IMG/VR virus record: IMGVR_UViG_3300017963_000225
Span: 1-64,000 of that record
Length of the DNA stretch: 64,000 bases
Strand: one strand, 5' to 3'
DNA from: a virus
Shown piece by piece: positions 14,651-21,413 of the stretch. Position 1 is the first letter of the stretch; every line of letters starts with the position of its first letter. The notes beneath the pieces were generated by a model. The model was not told where the DNA came from. It saw only the letters and a program-made list of their open reading frames with translations, and made no database searches. The position numbers and the translations under genes are program-made.

Positions 14651-15688
14651 TTACAGGAAATAGTGAAACATCAGCGCGCCGCTGTTGGACGCTTCACCTT
14701 GCGAAAAGCTTCGCTTAGCTTGAGCGAGAAGCTCAAAGTGAGGGCGGGGAAACCATGAAGAAAATATTCCGAAACCGTAAAGATCGCCGTTCCTGTCCAA
14801 TGTTGGGCCGAAGTGAACGCCTCGATAATACTCCCAACCTAACTTAGCAACCGCGAGGTCTGTCGCCTCTCCGAATTCAAAATTTCGATCGTACTCAGCC
14901 AAAAAATAAAGGCTTTCGTCGGCGGCGGTAATCACATGCGCTCCGAGCGCCGTCTGCTCCCCGAGCTTGAGAAGGCTGAAACCGACCTGTGTCCTGTCTC
15001 CGAGGTAAAACGCCGACCGCACGGTGCCGCCGCTGCGCTCGCCGGACACAACCACAAATCCGTCGCCATCCGTCCCGACAACCGAGGCTCTCTTCCCGTA
15101 AACGCCGGAAACGAGCACCTCACCCCATTTGGTGACGAGGGCCGCTTCTGCGTTGTATGTCTCGCTGCCCTGCCCGAGCCCTAGCCCAAAGCGCGTTGGC
15201 AGCGTGTGGTCGGGAAAGTTGACGCCATACGCCGGAATGAAACGACCAAACCTAAAGTAAACATTTTCAATCGGTTGCACTTTTAGGTAAGTACGGCGAA
15301 ACTCCGAGTGACTGTCCCGCCCATAGAGGCCGACGGATCCAACCAGGGTAATCCCTTCAAATGGCATCACGGCGGCTTCGAGGTCCTTGTGCATCCAGAA
15401 CGGCCGCCCTTCGTCAGGGACGATCCAGCGGCTGTCGCCGCCGACCTCTACCCACCCGGGCAAGCTGGCGCCGTGGATGACGTTCTCCTCGCCCTTGCGC
15501 GACCAAGTGGTCATGGTCCGGCTCGCGCCGCGTCCATAGGTCGTCAGGACGTTGCCGCCGACCGCGCCAGACACATGGCAGGAAATGCACGACGGATATC
15601 CGTGGCGCACGAACTCTGGAAACGCCACGGATATCGTCGAAAACATCGCGCCGCAAATCAGCGCCGCTATTTGAAGCAAAATCCTCAC
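14651..15688 (-). CDS. outer-membrane barrel with N-terminal heme motif
   Basis: 345 residues. A signal peptide (about 1-22) is followed by HGYPSCISCHVSG (CxxCH at 34-38) and then a region rich in alternating aromatic/polar strands (TYLKVQPIENVYFRFGRFIPAYG, LALVTKWGEVLVSGVYG type) ending MFHYFL, as expected for a porin-like beta barrel. Proteins with a YPxCxxCHxS start and a barrel are frequent in Bdellovibrio and related deltaproteobacteria and are thought of as cytochrome-porin fusions. It shares an ATGA overlap with the YceI-like gene. A single heme in front of a barrel suggests electron transfer across the outer membrane, which is inference. Confidence 0.8.
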   Translation of the reverse strand: MRILLQIAALICGAMFSTISVAFPEFVRHGYPSCISCHVSGAVGGNVLTTYGRGASRTMTTWSRKGEENVIHGASLPGWVEVGGDSRWIVPDEGRPFWMHKDLEAAVMPFEGITLVGSVGLYGRDSHSEFRRTYLKVQPIENVYFRFGRFIPAYGVNFPDHTLPTRFGLGLGQGSETYNAEAALVTKWGEVLVSGVYGKRASVVGTDGDGFVVVSGERSGGTVRSAFYLGDRTQVGFSLLKLGEQTALGAHVITAADESLYFLAEYDRNFEFGEATDLAVAKLGWEYYRGVHFGPTLDRNGDLYGFGIFSSWFPRPHFELLAQAKRSFSQGEASNSGALMFHYFL

Positions 15689-16209
15689 TTTGAGATGATC
15701 CCTCTGACGATCACCGTAACATCCTTGGCGACAGTGATTTTCCCGTATTGGGGGATGCCAATCGCCGGATAATCAGTCAACGACACGACAAACTCAGCCC
15801 ACAGCTTGTTTCCCGACAAGCTCGCCAGTCCGCTGATTGGCTTCGTTTGTCCTTTCAGCGTCAGCTTCCCGGTCCAGGCAAATTTGTCTTTTGACACCTT
15901 CACCGGATCAAGAGCCAAGACCGCCTTCGGGTGAGCGGTCGTGTCAAGGTACTTGACCTTCATGTGGTCGTTTCGCAGCTCGTTTCCGGTGTCGAAGTCA
16001 GACAAATCGCACTCGAATGTTCCGCTGACCATTCCCTTCTCGTCAATTTTCCCGACCCCGGTCGCCTTGCCTCCTTTGCCGAATATTTTCACGACGCCAA
16101 GAGTGCTCTCGGCGCGCCATTCAACCTCGGCCCCTAGCTTCGCATCCGTTGCCGTCGCGAAGCTGGCTGAAAACCACGAGCACAGAATGAGAAGAATAAA
16201 ACGAGACAT
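15685..16209 (-). CDS. YceI-like periplasmic lipid-binding protein
   Basis: 174 residues from ATG 16209 (GAGGGG upstream). A signal peptide (RFILLILCSWFSASFA) precedes a YceI fold: a beta-rich lipocalin-like barrel with FECDLSDFDTGNELRNDHMKVKYLD, the characteristic 'D(F)xTGxxxRdxHMkxxyLD' of the family, and KLTLKGQTKPI. YceI proteins bind polyprenoid lipids such as quinones and are often encoded beside cytochromes. It overlaps the barrel gene by ATGA, so export of a lipid carrier together with cytochromes appears to be one unit. Confidence 0.9.
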   Translation of the reverse strand: MSRFILLILCSWFSASFATATDAKLGAEVEWRAESTLGVVKIFGKGGKATGVGKIDEKGMVSGTFECDLSDFDTGNELRNDHMKVKYLDTTAHPKAVLALDPVKVSKDKFAWTGKLTLKGQTKPISGLASLSGNKLWAEFVVSLTDYPAIGIPQYGKITVAKDVTVIVRGIISK

Positions 16210-16217
16210 TCGTCCCC

Positions 16218-16475
16218 TCACTTTTCGATGATTGCGCTGACAAGGGCCAGCACCGATTGCAAGGAACGCTCAGCCACTGCCGTCATCTCTTCGGGAGCGG
16301 CCGACCTAAACTCATCGTCGATTTTATCGCTTCCTTCAATCGCTAGACGAGCCGAAGCAATCAATGGAGCAAACTTCGGAATGTCCATCCAATTAATCAC
16401 GCCGTCGGCCTTGGCAGCCTTGATGGACTTCGCCAGCTCATCCACGAGCGCCAGCATTTCCAGTGTCTCTTTCAT
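16218..16475 (-). CDS. small helical phage protein, unknown function
   Basis: 85 residues, AAGGAGG upstream. The sequence (DELAKSIKAAKADGVINWMDIPKFAPLIASARLAIEG) is a pattern found in many late phage operons near lysis genes, with no known function. No membrane segment. It separates the YceI-like gene from a lipoprotein. Confidence 0.65.
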   Translation of the reverse strand: MKETLEMLALVDELAKSIKAAKADGVINWMDIPKFAPLIASARLAIEGSDKIDDEFRSAAPEEMTAVAERSLQSVLALVSAIIEK

Positions 16476-16487
16476 CGCATACCCTCC

Positions 16488-17465
16488 TTAGAAAATTTGA
16501 TGAGTAGCCAGACCTCTCAGAAGCAAATAATCAAGCGCCGGCCCGATCCTTGGGCGTTCATCGCTCTCCCATTTGCAACGCTGATGCCGATAAGAATATC
16601 CAGACGATTCAGGGGAATATTCAGCCAGCCACCTCTGCGCTGGCTCTCTTTCGCACCAGTATTCTATCATAGGAACGCCCGTTCCTCGTGTCGCCTGACA
16701 CCAAGACAACCGCGAAAAACTTGAGACGGGCGAGTTGATGGCGTAGGCTGTAATCATCTGTAGCATGTTCAAATGCAGTGGATAGCACGGCTGTTTCGCA
16801 GCGACCGTTCCGCTTGCCGTTGCAATCATGTCTGTTTCAAACCTGTCTTTGGAAACTCGCGGCGCATCGCCAGTGATTCCGAAGAAATTGGCCACGCGAT
16901 CCCAAAGCCACCACAGGCCGCCGTTGATCTGTTTGTCCTCGCCAGCTCCCGGATAAAGACGGCCATTGCCCAATCCAGTCACATAGTCGCGATGCAGGGA
17001 CCACAACGCTGCAATCGCTTCCCTGTCCTCGGGGCATCGCCGCCAGCGCATCACCAGGCCGAAGGCGGTCCCAATCATGGCGTCACGGCTCGTGTCTACT
17101 CGATCAAGAGCTGGGTGGCGGTGAATCCGCCCGTCGTGGCTCGTGATGTTGTCGGCGACCGCTCGGAAAATACTGGCGCCGTCCTCGCACGACAGAACGC
17201 CAATTGCCAGGCCGCTGAATAGTGCGCTGTCGCCGCGCTCGTCTATTTCGTCGCCGTTCCTGGAGATGGGCATGCCTTCGTCGAGAAAGTCGCTGAGCAG
17301 CCTGGACACGAGGGCTTCATACTGATCGGGGACTGGAGCGTTCTCGGACGGCGGCAGGTCCGCTAGTGGGCTTGAAGGGGCGTCCTCATTTTTTCCTTGG
17401 CATCCAGCCAGAAGTAGAGCCGTTAGGAGCGCGCTTCCGATTCTTTTGTTCGCCGCCATAGCCAT
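16488..17465 (-). CDS. lipoprotein of unknown function
   Basis: 325 residues from ATG 17465 (GGGGAGAAG upstream). The lipobox LLLAGC (Cys22) marks a lipoprotein, followed by a Pro/Ser-rich spacer (SSPLADLPPSENAPVPD). The rest is helical with Trp-rich segments (GLVMRWRRCPEDREAIAALWSLHRDYV, GGLWWLWDRVANFFG) and eight or so Cys, suggesting disulfides. No family recognised. The first 80 bases overlap the 3' end of the upstream gene. Confidence 0.75.
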   Translation of the reverse strand: MAMAANKRIGSALLTALLLAGCQGKNEDAPSSPLADLPPSENAPVPDQYEALVSRLLSDFLDEGMPISRNGDEIDERGDSALFSGLAIGVLSCEDGASIFRAVADNITSHDGRIHRHPALDRVDTSRDAMIGTAFGLVMRWRRCPEDREAIAALWSLHRDYVTGLGNGRLYPGAGEDKQINGGLWWLWDRVANFFGITGDAPRVSKDRFETDMIATASGTVAAKQPCYPLHLNMLQMITAYAINSPVSSFSRLSWCQATRGTGVPMIEYWCEREPAQRWLAEYSPESSGYSYRHQRCKWESDERPRIGPALDYLLLRGLATHQIF

Positions 17466-17688
17466 AAAGGCTTCTCCCCTCGATGATTTGAAGTCGATGG
17501 TCGTGTTCGTCGATTTCGTCCCGATTGGTCTGAAGCTGAGACACAACCTCAACCATTTTCAAATTCAAATCGTGAAGGCTGGCGCTCATGTCAGACAAGA
17601 ATTTGACGCCGAAACTGCAAAGTCCGATTATGGCCGCGAGAAACAACTGGTAAACGTACTGCGACACGTCTTGAGGAGATGAAGACAA
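17386..17688 (-). CDS. membrane-anchored coiled-coil protein
   Basis: 100 residues if started at TTG 17688, which has GGAGGG seven bases upstream; TTG 17694 is the alternative. One membrane segment (YVYQLFLAAIIGLCSFGVKFL) is followed by a coiled coil (LHDLNLKMVEVVSQLQTNRDEIDEHDHRLQIIEG). This is the layout of an inner-membrane spanin or an XhlA-like protein. Its partner could be the small lipoprotein just upstream. The start codon is unusual, and the 3' end runs into the next lipoprotein gene by 80 bases. Confidence 0.55.
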   Translation of the reverse strand: MSSSPQDVSQYVYQLFLAAIIGLCSFGVKFLSDMSASLHDLNLKMVEVVSQLQTNRDEIDEHDHRLQIIEGRSLYGYGGEQKNRKRAPNGSTSGWMPRKK

Positions 17689-17701
17689 TGGCAAACCCTC
17701 C

Positions 17702-18046
17702 TCATAAGTCCCTTCTTCTCTTTTCAAATCCCGATTTGAAAGGGACCGCCTCGTCGTAAAAAACCGGCTCAGGATCTTGGCTAGGAACGTCAATAATAAG
17801 CGGCTCAAGGTAATCGCCTTGCCCAAGGTAAACCGCCTCACTCAAGCATGAGTATTCAACGCTTTTGTCGTCGCCGCACTCTTTCAAGGAAAGACCGCAA
17901 TCCTCTTGGAGGTATTTGTCGCAAATGATTACGTCACCTCCAATGGACCATATTTCCCTTTGCTTTACCGGCTTCCCAGAAGCCGAGCATGCGCCGATCC
18001 ATGACGCGGCGCATACGACTAGGAAGTAAATGAGTGTATGGTGCAT
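17702..18046 (-). CDS. small lipoprotein
   Basis: 114 residues from ATG 18046, AGGAG seven bases upstream. Signal peptide with lipobox (ASWIGAC, Cys20). The mature part has four Cys (VIICDKYLQEDCGLSLKECG, SCLSEAVYL) and an acidic Pro-containing C-terminus. No family recognised. It could be an outer-membrane spanin partner for the coiled-coil protein at 17386, though it is larger and less Pro-rich than most. Confidence 0.65.
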   Translation of the reverse strand: MHHTLIYFLVVCAASWIGACSASGKPVKQREIWSIGGDVIICDKYLQEDCGLSLKECGDDKSVEYSCLSEAVYLGQGDYLEPLIIDVPSQDPEPVFYDEAVPFKSGFEKRRRDL

Positions 18047-18059
18047 CGTCACACTCCTA

Positions 18060-19253
18060 TTAGAACCGTCCCATCAAAATCCAACGGCTAAGCGTGCCGT
18101 TGTAGATAGCCATGACTGACCCGCGAATTCCGAACGCAATAGAGTTATTTTGTGTGCAGGCACTGCCGGCAGTTGTTGACCATTCGATCCTTGAAGACGA
18201 GCTGCCCTCGGATGACGAATTGCATACAATGCTCATCGTTTGCCCCGAGGCATTGTTGATGACCATCATGTGCCCATCCGACACGAAAGTGCCGATTCCG
18301 TGGACCGCGAATGGAGATGTCGCTGTTATGAAATTTATGTAACCAGTCGTCGGGTTTAAGTTGTTATGGTCCCAGTTTCCGGTTGAGGCTACGTTAACGT
18401 TGTAATTTTCTAGCCTCGTAGTTCCCAGACTTAGATAGGCTGTCCCCCTAATGACATGCTGAACTCCTCCGCCAGATGGCCCTAAAGTCCAAGCACCGGC
18501 CGGACTTGTTTCCCCGATATTTACGCCGTTTCCAGAGAAGGCGATCTGGTCAGCGCCAGGGCTGAAAATGCCTGTATTCAAGTCTCCTAGGATCGAGAAA
18601 GCCGGAGCTGATACCGAACCTCCAGCTGCTGCTACTTGCCCGTTGCCGTAGATGATGAACTTGTCAGTAGATGTGTTCGTCCTTACCTTCAACACCTCTT
18701 GAGAGACGCTGTTGGAGGCACTTGTTACTTGAAGACCGAAGCCTGTAGCTGAGGTGTTGAAGATCCGAGCGATCCAGTTGCCTGGTACGGACGAGCTTGC
18801 CTCTAACAAATAGGTTGGCGAGGTTGTCCCGATTCCGACATTCCCGCCACTGTCTATTCGCATGCGCTCAGTGTCGTTCGACCGAAGAACAAATGGGTGA
18901 TTTGTTGTCGTTCCGACATACATCGTGGTGTCGGTGCCGTTGTAGCCAAACACCCCTTGAACGGTCGCATCTCCGCGTCTGACAATCAGGTTGTCATTGT
19001 CGCCGGCTGCTCCTGTCCCGGTAACGACCATCGTCGTTGTGGTGGACTGTCCCGTAATGTCAAGTCCAAGCAAGGCGTTGAGAGAGCCGGTCGCTCCATC
19101 AATCGACATCGCCTTCGTCGGCGTGCCGCTCGGTGACACGTAGAAATCCATATCCTGATCGGTCTTGGTTTCCTTGATCGTCCAAGCGCCGGCAAGCGAA
19201 GCAAGTCCAACCAAAAAACATGAAGCCACGATGGCGCGGCTTAACCTCTTCAT
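18060..19253 (-). CDS. exported phage-fibre-like protein 1
   Basis: 397 residues with GGAGGTG five bases before the ATG. An N-terminal signal peptide (AIVASCFLVGLASLAGA) is followed by a segment KETKTDQDMDFYVSPSGTPTKAMSIDGATGSL comparable to the N-termini of the two next fibres. The middle has repeats RMRIDSGGNVGIGTTSPT and FSILGDLNTGIFSPGADQIAFSGNG, typical of trimeric tail-fibre shafts just before chaperone domains, though no S74 peptidase is seen at the C-terminus. Normal phage fibres lack signal peptides. It could be a surface fibre displayed by the host. Confidence 0.8.
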   Translation of the reverse strand: MKRLSRAIVASCFLVGLASLAGAWTIKETKTDQDMDFYVSPSGTPTKAMSIDGATGSLNALLGLDITGQSTTTTMVVTGTGAAGDNDNLIVRRGDATVQGVFGYNGTDTTMYVGTTTNHPFVLRSNDTERMRIDSGGNVGIGTTSPTYLLEASSSVPGNWIARIFNTSATGFGLQVTSASNSVSQEVLKVRTNTSTDKFIIYGNGQVAAAGGSVSAPAFSILGDLNTGIFSPGADQIAFSGNGVNIGETSPAGAWTLGPSGGGVQHVIRGTAYLSLGTTRLENYNVNVASTGNWDHNNLNPTTGYINFITATSPFAVHGIGTFVSDGHMMVINNASGQTMSIVCNSSSEGSSSSRIEWSTTAGSACTQNNSIAFGIRGSVMAIYNGTLSRWILMGRF

Positions 19254-19277
19254 AAAAACACCTCCATTCGCTTCGGA

Positions 19278-19499
19278 TTATTCTTTGTCGCAGTCGATAA
19301 TCATGTTGCTGTGATTGGCTCGATCGCCGTCTACGTCCCACAATACGACAACGCACTTGTGTCCAAGATAGTTTGTTCCGTACACCTGACTGGAAAAATT
19401 ATTCCCATCGATTTTTCCAAGATGCTCTACGCCGCTTGGCTGCATTGTTGCACAACCGGAAGCGAGCATAATGCCAATGCTGAATACAACAAGTTTCAT
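19278..19499 (-). CDS. tiny lipoprotein
   Basis: 73 residues with lipobox MLASGC (Cys16) and a short mature part. It lies between two exported fibre genes, directly after a fragment of a lost tail-collar gene (19510-19578). No family recognised; a small exported partner of the fibres is possible. Confidence 0.6.
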   Translation of the reverse strand: MKLVVFSIGIMLASGCATMQPSGVEHLGKIDGNNFSSQVYGTNYLGHKCVVVLWDVDGDRANHSNMIIDCDKE

Positions 19500-19509
19500 A
19501 GCGCCCTCG

Positions 19510-19578
19510 TCACGTTTTGATGATGTAGTTCACGGTCAGGAACGGGTACGGCCGTTCACGCTCGCTTGCACTGGTCAT
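19510..19578 (-). pseudogene. remnant of a tail-collar fibre C-terminus
   Basis: The 22 codons from ATG 19578 end in ERERPYPFLTVNYIIKT, the usual C-terminal end of phage tail-collar proteins, and closely match VNYIVKY at the end of the intact collar gene at 19586. The residual coding piece has no ribosome site of its own. It indicates that a second collar domain stood here and was lost by recombination. Confidence 0.7.
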
Positions 19579-19585
19579 GCCGACC

Positions 19586-20509
19586 TCAATACTTGACGAT
19601 ATAGTTCACGACGACGGCTGGACCGACGTTGCTGAATGCAGTGCCACTTCCGGTTGTCCCGGTAACGCCTGTGTAATTTGGTAGGTCAACGCTATGCAGA
19701 TGCGACGAACCTGGCCCGGAAGTCCCGCTGAAATTTGGCGGATCGATGCTGTGGCTGTGCGATCCGTCTGCTTCGGTCTGCTCGGTTGAGTCAGCGCCGA
19801 CGCCAGTCACGCCTCGGATCAGAGATTGACTGCCGCCAGTTGAACGGCTTGTCGTAATGATGTGAGCATGAGGACCGTCGTTAGCTGATGAGAATGCTCC
19901 GTGGTCGTGACTAATGCTATGATTATGCCCACTCTCGGACGAAGAGTTCTGCGCAGCATGGTTGTGATCGTTCGTATGGTTGTGCGACGGCAAATTAGCT
20001 GTAGCGAGAGACGATGATTGCGATCCGCCTGACGCCCCGAGAGTCACACCGTCGACTCCAGATCCACCAGATGTGAGGCGATTCGCCGCAACGCCTCCCA
20101 TATTGTCCTTTCCGAATGCAGCGCGCCCGCGCATATCGGGGATATTAAACGTAGTCGTTCCGTTCCCGGCACCGTAGGATGTCCCGATGGCAGCGAACAG
20201 AGCCGCGTAGGTCGTGCGTGACACGGCCGTGCCATCGGCCAGAAGCCATCCAGTCGGAGCAGACGAGCCCGCAAAGGGCATCAAGGCCCCAGGAGGGACG
20301 CCGCCTGATGACGCTGGAAGCGGCTCGGTCAACGAAACGACGCCGCTCGCGCCAGAGATGCTCATCACATCCTTGACGGTGCCGCCGCTGTTGACCCGGA
20401 TGACGACGTTTCCGTTGTTGTCTGGATTGTAGATAACCCTGTCGCCTGCGAAGGCGGGTAGTGAGGAAACTCCAAGTCCGAAAAGTAGAGAAATGAGAAA
20501 ACTTTTCAT
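19586..20509 (-). CDS. exported tail-collar-domain fibre protein 2
   Basis: 307 residues. Signal peptide (MKSFLISLLFGLGVSSLPAFA) then RVIYNPDNNGNVVIRVNS, nearly the same as in the next fibre. Residues 70-160 form a phage tail-collar domain (PPGALMPFAGSSAPTGWLLADG, TTFNIPDMRGRAAFG), and a His-rich region (HNHTNDHNH, GHNHSISHDHG) of the kind that binds iron or zinc in collar trimers follows, ending VNYIVKY. The collar fold is normally in virion fibres; the signal peptide is not. GAGGC lies six bases upstream of the ATG. Confidence 0.88.
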   Translation of the reverse strand: MKSFLISLLFGLGVSSLPAFAGDRVIYNPDNNGNVVIRVNSGGTVKDVMSISGASGVVSLTEPLPASSGGVPPGALMPFAGSSAPTGWLLADGTAVSRTTYAALFAAIGTSYGAGNGTTTFNIPDMRGRAAFGKDNMGGVAANRLTSGGSGVDGVTLGASGGSQSSSLATANLPSHNHTNDHNHAAQNSSSESGHNHSISHDHGAFSSANDGPHAHIITTSRSTGGSQSLIRGVTGVGADSTEQTEADGSHSHSIDPPNFSGTSGPGSSHLHSVDLPNYTGVTGTTGSGTAFSNVGPAVVVNYIVKY

Positions 20510-20525
20510 TACTTGCCTCTATGTA

Positions 20526-21413
20526 TTACTGATAATTTGCACAAAGACACGCCCTGGTTCCAGAAGTCGTGGCGCAGCTCACACTGGTTGATGTGATTCT
20601 GACGGCGGCTATACAGATTACGCCGCTGCCAGAGTTCAAACATGCAGTGTCACAGGTGTCCCCTCCATTCGAGGCAGTAACTGCGAACATACTGACGGCT
20701 CCGATGGCCACTCCTGTCGTCACTCCGTAAGCGGGCACATAAAACTTTCCAGTCGTTCTGACCTCTTGTGAGCCAAAATCAGGAGATATTTTTGTACCGG
20801 CGATTGCTGCCGAAGCACTGACGTGAGTATTACTCACCGCGCTTGATGCCAATTCAGACGAGGTAATGGCGTTCGCGCCAATCTGTGTAGACGTCAAAGT
20901 GTCGTTAACGAGCTTGCCGCCAGTAATCGTGGTGTTGGCGATCTTGCCACCTGTGATCGTGGTGTTAGCGATATCACCGTCAGCGATCGTGCCGTCCAAA
21001 ATGTTCGTACTGTTTATGATGCCCGTACCACCGATGGCGGACGAGAATGTCTTCGCTCCGCTGATCGTCTGCGTTCCCTGCTTCATTACGAAGTCTTGAT
21101 CGGCTGTCGCCGAGCTTGGGAAGTTGACTGTGGTGCTTATTCCGGTGCCGCCGAGCGTCTTGGACAGAGGAGTCGTGAGGCCGGTGACTGTCGTGGTGCT
21201 CAGTCCATACGGTGCGGATATTGCGCCAGTCGATCCAGTGACCGTCAAGGCGTCCGTCTTTACTCCGTTGTCGTTGACGCGCAGAACTAGATCGCCGTCT
21301 ACTGCCGGATTTTCGATAACCCGGCGTGTTCCAGTGTTGCTATCCGCGAGCGCGATGCTCGTCAAAAAAAACGCCAAAAAACAGACAAAATAAACTAGGC
21401 AAAACTTACGCAT
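20526..21413 (-). CDS. exported fibre protein 3
   Basis: 295 residues from ATG 21413 (ATGA overlap with the upstream gene, GGGGAGG before it). Signal peptide (LVYFVCFLAFFLTSIALA) then RVIENPAVDGDLVLRVND, followed by a shaft of repeats (ITGGKIANTTITGGKLVNDTLTSTQIGANAITSSELASSAVSNTHV) as in trimeric fibres, and a C-terminal Cys-rich cap (GGDTCDTACLNSGSGVICIAA, SCATTSGTRACLC). The conserved N-terminal part after the signal peptide is shared with the fibre at 19586 and, more weakly, with the one at 18060. No tail-attachment domain is evident. Confidence 0.82.
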   Translation of the reverse strand: MRKFCLVYFVCFLAFFLTSIALADSNTGTRRVIENPAVDGDLVLRVNDNGVKTDALTVTGSTGAISAPYGLSTTTVTGLTTPLSKTLGGTGISTTVNFPSSATADQDFVMKQGTQTISGAKTFSSAIGGTGIINSTNILDGTIADGDIANTTITGGKIANTTITGGKLVNDTLTSTQIGANAITSSELASSAVSNTHVSASAAIAGTKISPDFGSQEVRTTGKFYVPAYGVTTGVAIGAVSMFAVTASNGGDTCDTACLNSGSGVICIAAVRITSTSVSCATTSGTRACLCANYQ

